Part shown: positions 26,989 through 35,591 of the stretch, piece by piece
How the letters are laid out: every line of letters begins with the position of its first letter
Position numbering within the stretch: position 1 is the stretch's first letter
Assembly: GCA_963931655.1 (NCBI GenBank)
Contig: OZ007036.1
Location: forward strand, 1-64,000
Direction of reading: 5' to 3'
Origin: Butyricicoccus_B sp017886875
Lineage (GTDB): Bacteria > Bacillota > Clostridia > Oscillospirales > Butyricicoccaceae
Length of the DNA stretch: 64,000 nucleotides
The notes under the pieces: generated by a model
What the model was told of the DNA's origin: nothing
The model's database searches: none
What the model saw: the letters and a program-made list of their open reading frames with translations, nothing else
Made by a program: the position numbers and the translations under genes

Positions 26989-27936
26989 TTATTCACTTTT
27001 GCTAGGAAGATGGTCTTCAATCCAGCGAGATACATCACCAAACACATCTAGGTGATTAAGCTCATTTAAAATTTCATGTCTGCCGTCTTTATAGAATATA
27101 ACATCAACATCTTTTTGACCAGCAGCACGATACATTCTTGCAACCGTTCTAACACCATCACCATAACTACCCACTGGGTCTTTATCGCCAGCTATAAGCA
27201 GTATAGGTATATCATGTGGTGTAGTACGGAAACAACGGACATGATTTGATTTTTGTACGAGTGTAAACAAATCTCTAAAACCTGTTGCAGTGAATACAAA
27301 ATTACATTTATTATCTGATTGAAATAGCTCGACCGTATTTTTATCACGAGAAAGCCAAGCGAACATAGAATTAGGCTGAGGGATTTTTTTATTAAAATTA
27401 TTAAAGGCCATTTTAGAAAGAAAAGCTGAACGATAGGTCATACCTTTAGTATGAACAACTGAGTCAGCAAGCCTTATACCAGTTCTAGCGAAAGGCACAG
27501 GGCCAACAGTGCCACAAAGTATACAGCCTTGTAGTTCTTTGCCATAGAGAGGTAAATATAATCTTGAAAGCAGAGAACCCATAGAATGACCAAAAAGATA
27601 AAAAGGTAAATCAGGATAACGAGTTCTCATTATATCAGTGAGTTTTTTCATATCATCAACAAGACAAGACCAGCCATTTTTAGGAGCAAAAAAACCAAGC
27701 TCAGTTTCTCTTGAAACCGAGGCACCATGTCCCAAGTGGTCATTACCACAAACAACAAAGCCAAGGCTGCAAAGATATTTAGCAAACACTGTATAACGAG
27801 AGAAGTATTCACACATGCCATGTGCAATCTGTATTACACCACGAATTTCAACATCTTCAGGAGTTAGAATATAATATGAAATAGATGAAACATCATTTGA
27901 ACTTTTGAAGATGTTTTGGGTGCATTTAATATTCAT
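26989..27936 (-). CDS. Alpha/beta hydrolase, lysophospholipase/monoacylglycerol lipase type
   Basis: A 315-residue serine hydrolase. The nucleophile Ser is in GHSMGSLLSR, the acid is probably the Asp in AGDKDPVG and the His is in DGRHEILNE. The N-terminal IAHGMCEYFSRY has the HG oxyanion motif. No signal peptide is seen, so it is probably cytosolic. Substrate inferred only from family: lysophospholipid or monoacylglycerol. Confidence 0.85.
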   Translation of the reverse strand: MNIKCTQNIFKSSNDVSSISYYILTPEDVEIRGVIQIAHGMCEYFSRYTVFAKYLCSLGFVVCGNDHLGHGASVSRETELGFFAPKNGWSCLVDDMKKLTDIMRTRYPDLPFYLFGHSMGSLLSRLYLPLYGKELQGCILCGTVGPVPFARTGIRLADSVVHTKGMTYRSAFLSKMAFNNFNKKIPQPNSMFAWLSRDKNTVELFQSDNKCNFVFTATGFRDLFTLVQKSNHVRCFRTTPHDIPILLIAGDKDPVGSYGDGVRTVARMYRAAGQKDVDVIFYKDGRHEILNELNHLDVFGDVSRWIEDHLPSKSE

Positions 27937-28063
27937 ATTATCAGCCCTTATAGTCCAAATTTATATTTTTATCATATCATAAAAATTCTTTTTCGTCTTG
28001 CATTATAAAGAAAATTCACAAACGTTTAAAAAATTGAGATACAAAAAATATACCAAAGCTATA

Positions 28064-28092
28064 TAGACTATAAACATAGCATATGATATAAT
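28064..28092 (+). promoter_or_regulatory. Candidate promoter of the BAX-inhibitor-family gene
   Basis: TAGACT, 17 bases, TATAAT preceded by TGA (extended -10), 30 bases before the start codon. Confidence 0.55.
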
Positions 28093-28121
28093 TATTAAAA
28101 CAATTTAAAGGGGTGAATAAA

Positions 28122-28802
28122 ATGAATGGTTCATTTTATAATTCTAAAACTCAGTCATTAAAAATGTATGCTGCAAAGACATTCGGATTTATGTTTTTAG
28201 GCTTGATTTGTACATTTGCGGTTATGATAGGCACTTATAAAACAGGTTTAATTACAATGTTCCTGTCAATTCCTGCAATGGCTATTTTAGCAGCACTTGA
28301 GCTTATAACTGTTTTTTATCTTTCCGCAAGAATTGGAAAGCTGTCAGTTTCAGCATCAAAAGTATTATTTTTTATTTATGCTATATTAAATGGTCTTACA
28401 TTTGCAACATATTTTCTATATTTTGAAGTATCTGTTTTAGTGCTTGCATTTGGCGTAACTGCACTTTATTTTGGTGTAATGGCGGCTGTTGGATATTTTA
28501 CATCTGTTGATTTAAGCCGTATACAGCCTATCTTAATAAGCGGGCTTATATTTATGATAGTTTGTAACTTCCTTGGAATGTTCTTTGGATTTGGTGGTAT
28601 GGAGCGATTATTCTGCTTTGCTGGAGTTGCAATTTTCTTAGGATTTACAGCATATGATACACAAAAGATTAAGGCTTTATATGAAGCATATAGCCAAGAT
28701 GAAAATATGTTAAAGCGTGCATCTATTATTTCTGCTTTACAGCTTTATCTTGATTTTGTAAATCTATTCCTTTATATTTTAAGACTATTTTCAAGAGATT
28801 AA
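28122..28802 (+). CDS. Bax inhibitor-1/YccA family membrane protein
   Basis: A 226-residue protein with about seven transmembrane segments and the BI-1/YccA ending pattern (FTAYDTQKIKALYE, then LYLDFVNLFLYILRLF). Bacterial members such as BsYetJ are pH-sensitive calcium leak channels; others interact with FtsH. The start is ATG at 28122, 8 bases after AAAGGGG. It stands alone between divergent and convergent neighbours. Confidence 0.9.
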   Translation: MNGSFYNSKTQSLKMYAAKTFGFMFLGLICTFAVMIGTYKTGLITMFLSIPAMAILAALELITVFYLSARIGKLSVSASKVLFFIYAILNGLTFATYFLYFEVSVLVLAFGVTALYFGVMAAVGYFTSVDLSRIQPILISGLIFMIVCNFLGMFFGFGGMERLFCFAGVAIFLGFTAYDTQKIKALYEAYSQDENMLKRASIISALQLYLDFVNLFLYILRLFSRD

Positions 28803-28809
28803 AAACAAG

Positions 28810-28842
28810 TAGGTCAGGCAAAAAAAGCCTGACCTATTTTTT
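28810..28842. terminator. Bidirectional terminator between the BI-1 gene and the sugar-binding gene
   Basis: TAGGTCAGGC and GCCTGACCTA form a perfect 10-bp stem with an A-loop and T-run. Confidence 0.92.
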
Positions 28843-29854
28843 ATGCATTTTTAATTGTTATAATCTCATATGGTAACCATAAATAATGCCCATCTTTTAG
28901 TTTTAAATCTATTTTTTCATCATTATAAAGACTTAAAATTAGATTTAACATGGTATCAGCAACACCATAAGCATCATTTTTTACAGTACCATATAATTTA
29001 CCATTTTTAATTGATTTTATAGCATCATCTATTGCATCAACCCCCACAATAAGGGGTACATCAAGTCCAGCATTAATAAAAGCATCAATAGCACCCAAAG
29101 CCATATCATCATTATTTGCAAATACCACTTCAATACTATTGTTAAACTGTTTTATCCATTCAGAAGTTTTATTAACTGCTTGGCTTTTACTCCAGTTTGC
29201 ATTATCACTAGCAAGTTTTTCAACAACTATATCATTATCTGTTAATGTTTTTACAGAGTATTCGGTGCGAAGAAGTGTGTCTTGATGTGAAGGCTCACCT
29301 TCAAGCATAACATATTGGATTATATTATCATTATTTTTATCATAGATATTTTTATTATTAAGCCATGCATCTAAAACTATTTGACCTTGAAGTTTTCCAC
29401 CTTCTTCAGCTTTAGAACCAACATAATAGGCTTTTTCCCAACGCTCAATATCTTCAGAAACAGGCTGACGATTAAAGAAAATAACAGGTATATCAGCTTC
29501 TTTTGCTTTATCTATAAGCACTGAGACAGCAGTTCTATCAACTATATTTACACATAAAAAATTACAATCTCTGCGAATAAGTTGGTCTATTTGTTCCATT
29601 TGCTTTGTTTGATTGGATTTTCCGTCCATAATGGTTATATTTATTTTTAAATCTTCATTTTCAGTTTGATGAGCTATTTTTTCAAGTTTTTGAATAATAC
29701 TAGAGATAAATGTATCATCTTGAGTGTATAAAGCGACACCTATTCTAATTGTATTTGCAGATTTATCATTATTATTGTATAAGCTGCAACCGGATAATAA
29801 AATAAGTATTTCAAGAAATAACAGGAAATAGAAGTTTTTCATTTTCTGTTTCAT
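28841..29854 (-). CDS. Sugar-binding lipoprotein, MglB-like
   Basis: A 337-residue periplasmic-binding-protein-like lipoprotein. The N-terminus has a hydrophobic segment and the lipobox LSGC. The mature part has the family-4 solute-binding fold: IRIGVALYTQDD, DIPVIFFNRQP, YYVGSKAEEGG, FANNDDMALGAIDAF and VGVDAIDDA, closest to the galactose/glucose-binding protein MglB. The start is ATG at 29854 behind GGGAGG; longer starts lack a ribosome site. It overlaps the 3' end of the upstream gene by 44 bases. It belongs to a locus with a broken regulator and permease. Confidence 0.85.
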   Translation of the reverse strand: MKQKMKNFYFLLFLEILILLSGCSLYNNNDKSANTIRIGVALYTQDDTFISSIIQKLEKIAHQTENEDLKINITIMDGKSNQTKQMEQIDQLIRRDCNFLCVNIVDRTAVSVLIDKAKEADIPVIFFNRQPVSEDIERWEKAYYVGSKAEEGGKLQGQIVLDAWLNNKNIYDKNNDNIIQYVMLEGEPSHQDTLLRTEYSVKTLTDNDIVVEKLASDNANWSKSQAVNKTSEWIKQFNNSIEVVFANNDDMALGAIDAFINAGLDVPLIVGVDAIDDAIKSIKNGKLYGTVKNDAYGVADTMLNLILSLYNDEKIDLKLKDGHYLWLPYEIITIKNA

Positions 29855-30758
29855 ACATATCCTCCCAATATATAATTCTAAAAGGTAAAGAATTAAATGT
29901 AACCTTTTTATCTCTGGATAATAAAATAGCATTTTGTGCAGCTAAATAACCAGTGGCATAATCACTCCAAGCAGCTATGGCATTTATAGTACCTCGTTCC
30001 ATACAGCCTGCTATATAAGTGCTAACACCAGTGCCATATAGTTTAAAATCAAGTTTGTTATTTTCCTTGCATTTTGCAGCAAGTTCGGTACAATATGGCT
30101 CAAAAGTGATAACTGTAGATGAATTATGCTGTAAAAGCAAAGATGGTAAATTTGTATATATTTGATTATCAGATAATAAAAGTCGTTTCACTGGTATATT
30201 ATATTTTTTGAGAGTTTTTTCAGCAGCATCAATACGTGTTTTTATACCAGTTCTTAAACCAGAGTTATCAATTAAGCAAATAGTATTTCCACGCCATTCA
30301 TGTCTAGCAGCTTCAGCAAGTTTGGAACCAAGCAATTCACCATCGGGGGATATTGTTAAATCTGTATTTTCCACAGGAGATTCAATGCATACAATAGGAC
30401 AGATATTTTTTTGGGTTTCAAGCCAATCAGAAAATTTATCTGGATTTACAGGTACAATTATAATAGCATCAGCACCACCATCAATTTCACGTTTTACAAG
30501 TTCAATCTGTTCATTATAATCATCGGTTTTAGATAATGTTAAAAATCTAAGCTCTGCATCAAATTCGTTTGAAGCTTGTTCAAGACCTAATCTAGTATTA
30601 CTCCAAAGAGCATTATCAGCTTCTCTTAAAATCATAGAAAGCTGTATAATTTCTTTATTATTATTTATATGAGGAAGCTGAGGAAGAAGTAAAGAAAATA
30701 AAACAGCAGCACCTAAAATAAATAAAATAATAAGCTGTATTAAATTATTTTTCTTCAT
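29811..30758 (-). CDS. Membrane-anchored substrate-binding protein (family 4)
   Basis: A 315-residue protein with a single N-terminal transmembrane segment (LIQLIILFILGAAVLFSLL) and no lipobox, followed by a sugar-binding fold (IIQLSMILREAD, GADAIIIVPVNP, VENTDLTISPDG, LLGSKLAEAARHEWRG). It may act as a ligand sensor with the adjacent histidine kinase, as seen for binding-protein partners of YesM-type kinases; this is inference. Its start overlaps the kinase stop by 4 bases, so it is translationally coupled to the kinase gene. Confidence 0.8.
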   Translation of the reverse strand: MKKNNLIQLIILFILGAAVLFSLLLPQLPHINNNKEIIQLSMILREADNALWSNTRLGLEQASNEFDAELRFLTLSKTDDYNEQIELVKREIDGGADAIIIVPVNPDKFSDWLETQKNICPIVCIESPVENTDLTISPDGELLGSKLAEAARHEWRGNTICLIDNSGLRTGIKTRIDAAEKTLKKYNIPVKRLLLSDNQIYTNLPSLLLQHNSSTVITFEPYCTELAAKCKENNKLDFKLYGTGVSTYIAGCMERGTINAIAAWSDYATGYLAAQNAILLSRDKKVTFNSLPFRIIYWEDMYETENEKLLFPVIS

Positions 30759-32035
30759 TCATTTTCCTCCATTTGCTTTGCAAGTTTATCATTTAATGCA
30801 GGCAGTCTAATGCGTACACATGTGCCTTCATCTGGCTCGCTGAAAATGCTAAGCCCATATTGCTCACCAAAATTTAACTGAATACGTCTATGTACATTTC
30901 TCACACCCATACCAGAACCGCTGGTTTTAATATCAGGTCTGTTTTCATCTAATAAAGAGTTAGCGATTTCAGGACGCATACCAATACCATTATCACTTAC
31001 ATCTATTATTAAATCATCATTATCACGCCAAGCATTTACACGAATAAGTCCATCTTCTTCACAAGCAGCCATACCATGGTAAATAGCATTTTCAAGTATA
31101 GGTTGGATAATAAGCTTTAATGTATAAATATTTTCTGTATCTGGCTGGGCTGTGATTTCAGTAGTGAATTTATTTTTAAAGCGTATTTGCTGAATTGTCA
31201 TATAATGTTTAGCATGTTCCAATTCATCTTTGAGCGGGATTATTCGCTTGCCACGGCTAAGAGATATTCTAAAAAATCTTGCAAGAGATGTAACCATTTG
31301 TATAGACTCATCATAGCGACCAGCTTCAGTCATCCAAATTATAGAATCAAGAGTGTTATAAAGAAAATGTGGGTTTATTTGAGATTGTAATATTTCAAGC
31401 TCACTGCGGCGTTTTTGTCTTTCTTGCTCTATAATATCGTCCATAAGATGGTGCATAGTAGATACCATAGACCGTATAGAATGACTTAATCTTTGCACTT
31501 CATAACAGCCTGTTTCTTCTATTTGTAAATCATCTGTACCAATTCTTAAATTGTTTATTGAATGTTCAAGCCTTCTAATAGGGTCAGAAATATAAGCAGA
31601 AATTCTAAAGTTTACAAATGCAAGTAAGAAAATGGAAAATAAAATAAGCGACAAACCAAAAAATAAAATTTGAGGTGAGCCAGAGCTAAAAGTTTTATTT
31701 GGTACAACACCAACTAACTTCCAACCAGTATAACCAACTGTTTTAACTGAAACAAGTCGGCTATCACCTAAAAAGTTTTCCTTATAAGTGCCATCGGCAT
31801 ATGTAGAGGCTTGGATATTGTTTTCCTCTTGTAAGCCTGCATATATTAACTGTTGTTTTGGGTGATAAATAATTTCACCATTGCCATCTATAAGATAAAT
31901 ATAACCACCATTTGCAAGTTCAACATTTTGACACACTTGCTCAATGCCTGAGAAATTCATATCAACAAGCAATACACCGCTTTTTGTTACACCACCATAT
32001 GTTAACTGGACATATCTACTAAACAGTTTATGCAT
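30755..32035 (-). CDS. YesM-type sensor histidine kinase, N-terminus missing
   Basis: A 426-residue kinase with, in order, the last part of an extracellular Cache sensor (about 1-120; GVLLVDMNFSGIEQ, IYLIDGNGEIIYHP), one transmembrane segment (about 122-145), HAMP (about 146-200), the His_kinase domain with QSQINPHFLYNTLDS, and HATPase_c with ENAIYHG, DNGIGM and GMGVRNV. Family members are usually near 580 residues with an extra N-terminal transmembrane helix and a full sensor. Here the frame closes with TAA five codons before the ATG, so the first membrane helix is absent. The ATG has a strong AAAGGAGG site. The kinase is probably made but unlikely to sense outside the cell. Confidence 0.85.
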   Translation of the reverse strand: MHKLFSRYVQLTYGGVTKSGVLLVDMNFSGIEQVCQNVELANGGYIYLIDGNGEIIYHPKQQLIYAGLQEENNIQASTYADGTYKENFLGDSRLVSVKTVGYTGWKLVGVVPNKTFSSGSPQILFFGLSLILFSIFLLAFVNFRISAYISDPIRRLEHSINNLRIGTDDLQIEETGCYEVQRLSHSIRSMVSTMHHLMDDIIEQERQKRRSELEILQSQINPHFLYNTLDSIIWMTEAGRYDESIQMVTSLARFFRISLSRGKRIIPLKDELEHAKHYMTIQQIRFKNKFTTEITAQPDTENIYTLKLIIQPILENAIYHGMAACEEDGLIRVNAWRDNDDLIIDVSDNGIGMRPEIANSLLDENRPDIKTSGSGMGVRNVHRRIQLNFGEQYGLSIFSEPDEGTCVRIRLPALNDKLAKQMEENE

Positions 32036-32054
32036 TTTTGCCTCCTTTTAGAGT

Positions 32055-32618
32055 TTAACTGCGTTTTCCTGCACGGTATTTAGATGGAGTTAATCCATAA
32101 TGTTTTTTAAAGACATAACTAAAATAATTCGGGTCAGTATAGCCTATTTTTTCCGCTATTAAATAGGTTTTCTCATCTGTTTGGGTTAACATATTAGCCG
32201 CCATTTCCATACGAAGTTCAGTTACATAAGCAATAAAGCTTTTACCAGTTTCACGTTTAAAAAGCGTAGAAAAATAGGTTGAAGACAAATGCAAATAATC
32301 ACATAATGTATCAACACTTATATCACTTTCAGTAAAATGACAAGAAATAAAATCTTTAGCTTTATTTATTGTTTTACTGGCTGAATCAAAACGTTTTTGA
32401 CCGACAAGCTCTTGTAAATTAGTGCAATGAGAGCAAAGCCAAGAGCTTAAATCATCAAGTGAATTGAAATCTGAAATGGAAACAAAATTAGTAAAGCTAG
32501 TTGAAAAATCTTCTTCAACATCAACTGAACGGGCAAGCCTTACTAAAGCAGTGATAATTTCAAGAAAAAATAAGTGACATTGAGCTAGTGTAAACCTTGT
32601 TTCTCTCACTCTTTTCAT
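32055..32618 (-). CDS. Response regulator, C-terminal AraC-type part (separated by an in-frame TAG)
   Basis: This reading frame of 187 codons is the C-terminal part of a YesN-type response regulator. The last 100 residues form an AraC-type double helix-turn-helix (ISVDTLCDYLHLSSTYFSTLF, then IAEKIGYTDPNYFSYVFKK). It lies in the same frame as the upstream receiver part, separated only by a TAG at 32649-32651 and ten codons. There is no ribosome site before the ATG at 32618, so it is probably poorly translated. The two parts together would be about 525 residues, normal for the family. The whole gene is probably a pseudogene. Confidence 0.8.
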   Translation of the reverse strand: MKRVRETRFTLAQCHLFFLEIITALVRLARSVDVEEDFSTSFTNFVSISDFNSLDDLSSWLCSHCTNLQELVGQKRFDSASKTINKAKDFISCHFTESDISVDTLCDYLHLSSTYFSTLFKRETGKSFIAYVTELRMEMAANMLTQTDEKTYLIAEKIGYTDPNYFSYVFKKHYGLTPSKYRAGKRS

Positions 32619-32648
32619 AAGTGCATCAATAAATAAATGAATATCTTG

Positions 32649-33635
32649 CTAAGTGCCGAATTTTATGGCGTTTTCAAGTGCTTGCATATCCTGTTCATCA
32701 AAAGAAAGTCTAGCTGTTTGCTTTGGTTCTATATCACCTATATAAAGTACCTCAGTATCACCAATTAAAAGTTGATTATCAAGAGCATTTTTAGCTTCTT
32801 TAGTGGAAAATTTTAGATTTTCGGCTGTATATGCTCTGCCTATGCCTGCACAGATATTTATTCCTAAATAACAGGAAACCAAATAACAAAGACGTTGCAT
32901 TTCTTGTATAAGCGGGTAGATATGCTCAGTTTGCACAAGTAAAGTGACCATATCATTATAAAGAAGTGTGCGAACAGAAGAAACATCAAGCTGAAAATGT
33001 TGTTCAATAAAGCCTCTAACAGATAATAAAACAAGCTCATCATAAGAAAGTGATTTTTGGACATTTATGCGAATTAAAACAACAGTCCATTTTTGCTTGG
33101 ATATTTCAGTATCAAAACGTAATGCACGTTCATTTATTTCATCACTTGGTATATGGCCATCAAGCAAACGTGTATAAAAAAGCTCACGAAGTACAGGCAA
33201 ACTTTCATCATATTGATGGCGTAAAGTTTCCATATCACGTTTTTCAAGTCGTTCAGTATCTAATTTTTCACGAAGTCTTGTTAAAACGTCTCCTAGTTCA
33301 TTTGCATTAATAGGCTTCATTATATATTCAAAAACGCCACTGCTTACAGCCCTTCTTGCATATTCAAAATCATCAAAACCAGAAAACACAATCATTTTTG
33401 CAGTTGGAAGTGATTGTTTTAGTTTTTTGCAAAGCTCTAAACCGTCCATAAATGGCATTTTTATGTCTGTAAGTAAAACATCAGGTCTTAACTGCTCACA
33501 AAGTTCAAGAGCTTCTGCACCATTTTCAGCTTCACCTATAAGCTTAAAGCCTAGTTCTTCCCAATTTATTTTTCGGCTTATACCAGCTCTAATTTGTTCC
33601 TCATCATCGGCGAGAATTACACTATATAATTCCAT
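32649..33635 (-). CDS. Response regulator, N-terminal receiver part (ends at premature TAG)
   Basis: A 328-residue product with a receiver domain at 1-125 (VILADDEEQIR, phosphoacceptor Asp in VLLTDIKMPFMDG, FSGFDDFEYARRA, Lys in YIMKPIN) and the linker region typical of YesN regulators (about 130-325). It ends at TAG (32649-32651), after which the same frame continues into the DNA-binding domain. The start ATG follows AAGGAGGCG. Without the DNA-binding domain it cannot act as a normal transcription factor. If TAG is confirmed, this gene is a nonsense pseudogene. Confidence 0.82.
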   Translation of the reverse strand: MELYSVILADDEEQIRAGISRKINWEELGFKLIGEAENGAEALELCEQLRPDVLLTDIKMPFMDGLELCKKLKQSLPTAKMIVFSGFDDFEYARRAVSSGVFEYIMKPINANELGDVLTRLREKLDTERLEKRDMETLRHQYDESLPVLRELFYTRLLDGHIPSDEINERALRFDTEISKQKWTVVLIRINVQKSLSYDELVLLSVRGFIEQHFQLDVSSVRTLLYNDMVTLLVQTEHIYPLIQEMQRLCYLVSCYLGINICAGIGRAYTAENLKFSTKEAKNALDNQLLIGDTEVLYIGDIEPKQTARLSFDEQDMQALENAIKFGT

Positions 33636-33679
33636 AAAATCGCCTCCTTAACACTATAAGTATACTACATTTAATAAAA

Positions 33680-33720
33680 TAAAAAAATAGTGTCCGTCTG
33701 TCAAAAGGACGGACGGACAC
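33680..33720 (-). terminator. Terminator after the mglC remnant
   Basis: GTGTCCGTCTGTC and GACGGACGGACAC (33690-33720) form a 13-bp stem with one G-T pair. On the minus strand it is followed by TATTTTTTTATTTT. Confidence 0.82.
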
Positions 33721-33740
33721 CAAAATAAAGTAGGTAATAA

Positions 33741-34310
33741 TTATTTTTTAACCAGATATTTACGCATATCAAGTGCACAAGCAAACAGGATAATACCACC
33801 CTTAATTGCATATTGTAGGTTTTGATCCATGCCGATAAGAGGTAGAGCTACAAAGATAAGACGTAACATTATAACACCGATAATAATACCACTGATTTTA
33901 CCAATACCACCTACGAAAGATACACCGCCGATTACACAAGCAGCGATAGCATCAAGTTCATAGTTAACACTAGTGTTAGCAGTGTTAGATGCAACACGAG
34001 CAGATTCTACAAAACCAGCCCAGCCGTACATAGCACCTGCAAGAGCAAATACAGCAATAGTTGTCATAAATACATTTACGCCGGAAACTCTAGCAGCTTC
34101 TTCATTTGCACCAAGTGCAAACATATTCTTGCCAAATGTTGTCTTATTCCAAATAAACCACATTAAAACAGAAAGTAAAATTGCATATAAAACATAGTTA
34201 GGAATATTGATTGTACCGCCAGAGAAGCTAAGAATTGGAGGATTACCAACGATAAAATCACGGTAGCCTTGGTCAAGGTTGGAAATAGCCATACCGTTGT
34301 TATTACCCAT
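33741..34310 (-). pseudogene. mglC: Galactoside ABC permease MglC, C-terminal remnant
   Basis: A 189-codon fragment matching the C-terminal half of the MglC/RbsC-type permease: NLDQGYRDFIVGNPPI, FIWNKTTFGKNMFALGAN, EEAARVSGVNV, and ACVIGGVSFVGGIGKISG. Intact proteins are about 335-400 residues with eight or more membrane helices; this has about five. Upstream of the ATG at 34310 the sequence is the rubrerythrin terminator and AT-rich spacer with no similarity to the family, so the first half of mglC and any mglA ATPase gene have been lost. Confidence 0.85.
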
Positions 34311-34342
34311 CTGAACATATAATAGAAAGAATTTTAATAAAC

Positions 34343-34386
34343 ACAAAAAACCCCTTGACAATAGCTTGATTACTATTGTCAAGGGG
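34343..34386 (-). terminator. Terminator after the rubrerythrin gene
   Basis: CCCCTTGACAATAG and CTATTGTCAAGGGG form a perfect 14-bp stem with an 8-base loop; on the minus strand TTTTTTGTG follows. Confidence 0.93.
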
Positions 34387-34405
34387 GTTAAAATATTAGT
34401 ATATA

Positions 34406-34945
34406 TTACTTGAAGTATCTCTTTAGTAGACCTTCGAAAGCCTTACCATGACGAGCTTCATCACGAGCCATTTCATGAACAGTGTCATGGATAGCATCAA
34501 GATTAGCAGCCTTTGCACGCTTAGCAAGGTCAGTCTTACCAGCAGTAGCACCATTTTCAGCTTCAACACGCATTTCAAGGTTCTTCTTAGTAGAAGCAGT
34601 TACAACCTCGCCAAGAAGTTCAGCGAACTTAGCAGCATGTTCAGCTTCTTCCCAAGCAGCCTTTTCCCAGTATAGACCGATTTCAGGATAGCCTTCACGA
34701 TGAGCTACACGAGCCATAGCTAAGTACATACCAACTTCAGTGCACTCGCCTTCAAAGTTAGCACGAAGGTCAGCCTTGATATCTTCTGGAACGTCAGAAG
34801 CAACACCCACAACGTGCTCAGCAGCCCAAACCTTCTCATCACCCTGAGCGATAAACTTATCAGCACCTACATGGCATACTGGGCACTCAGCTGGAGCAGC
34901 ATCACCTTCATGAACATAACCACAAACAGAACATACGAACTTCAT
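34406..34945 (-). CDS. Reverse rubrerythrin
   Basis: A 179-residue protein with an N-terminal rubredoxin-like domain (CSVCGYVHEG and CPVC) followed by a ferritin-like diiron domain (EGECTEVGMYLAMA, EEAEHAAKFAELLG, MARDEARHGKAFEGLL). This domain order is the reverse of classical rubrerythrin and is typical of Clostridia, where the protein serves as NADH-dependent peroxide or oxygen reductase. It lies 54 bases downstream of an Rrf2 regulator gene and is probably co-transcribed. Confidence 0.93.
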   Translation of the reverse strand: MKFVCSVCGYVHEGDAAPAECPVCHVGADKFIAQGDEKVWAAEHVVGVASDVPEDIKADLRANFEGECTEVGMYLAMARVAHREGYPEIGLYWEKAAWEEAEHAAKFAELLGEVVTASTKKNLEMRVEAENGATAGKTDLAKRAKAANLDAIHDTVHEMARDEARHGKAFEGLLKRYFK

Positions 34946-34999
34946 AATAATTTCCTCCTTGATTTTAAAAAGTGAGCAATAAGCTCAAATAAAGCTAAA

Positions 35000-35404
35000 T
35001 TATGATACGAACCTATCTAATGTAATGCTATACAATTCATCTCTTAATTGCTGGTTGATAGATGCAAATACTTCTCTAAAATTGCATTGCTTTTTTTGCA
35101 CAGCCACACGAGTGCAGTCAAATTCAGCAGTTAAGCAGTGATTTATAGCAATTGGACCATCAATAGCTTCGATTATCTCGCCAAAGCTGATATCAGCAGG
35201 GGATCGGTTAAGCATATAACCGCCAGAAACACCTTTAAAGGATTTAACTATATCTGCTTTAATCATCTTTCGCAAGATTTTTAGAGCGAAACGAAGCGTA
35301 ACGCCGGTGAATTCAGAAATCTGCTTGGCACTTATTTTATCTTTACTGCAAGCAAGACAGTGAGCTACACGAATTGCGTAATCGGCTTCATGAGTAATTC
35401 TCAC
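35000..35404 (-). CDS. Rrf2-family transcriptional regulator (probable Fe-S sensor)
   Basis: A 134-residue winged-helix regulator with the Rrf2 pattern ITHEADYAIRVAHCLA, ISAKQISEFTGV, and FKGVSGGYMLNRSP. Three cysteines (HCLTAEFDC and KKQCNF) match the cluster-ligand arrangement of IscR/NsrR-type members, so it probably senses redox or Fe-S state. The start is GTG at 35404, 9 bases after AAAGGAGGT; a longer frame would begin with the TTG that is part of the -35 box. It probably controls itself and the rubrerythrin gene. Confidence 0.87.
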   Translation of the reverse strand: MRITHEADYAIRVAHCLACSKDKISAKQISEFTGVTLRFALKILRKMIKADIVKSFKGVSGGYMLNRSPADISFGEIIEAIDGPIAINHCLTAEFDCTRVAVQKKQCNFREVFASINQQLRDELYSITLDRFVS

Positions 35405-35435
35405 CGGAAACTTACCTCCTTTCGTTTGCAAACTT

Positions 35436-35464
35436 AGTATACATTCAAAAAGGCAATTTGTCAA
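35436..35464 (-). promoter_or_regulatory. Promoter of the Rrf2-rubrerythrin unit
   Basis: On the minus strand, TTGACA (35459-35464), 17 bases and TATACT (35436-35441). It fixes the Rrf2 start at the downstream GTG. Confidence 0.85.
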
Positions 35465-35520
35465 TAGTTATCATTCTCATTTGTGAGAAAATATTTTTAT
35501 CAAAAAAATAAAAATAATTG

Positions 35521-35549
35521 TTGACATAGGTCATATAGTCGTGTATAAT
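35521..35549 (+). promoter_or_regulatory. Near-consensus promoter of the tRNA-Leu pair
   Basis: TTGACA (35521-35526), 17 bases and TATAAT (35544-35549), a consensus sigma-A promoter, 43 bases before the first tRNA. Confidence 0.92.
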
Positions 35550-35591
35550 ACATATTGTTGCTGAAACAAAGCACTTAAATAAGTGATGAAT

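Noticed and set aside
32619..32651. Recoding of TAG (pyrrolysine or suppression) in the response regulator.
   Set aside because: No pyrrolysine genes or insertion structure seen, and the adjacent genes are also damaged, so a nonsense mutation is simpler.
35404..35464. A longer start (TTG) for the Rrf2 gene.
   Set aside because: That TTG is part of the -35 box TTGACA.
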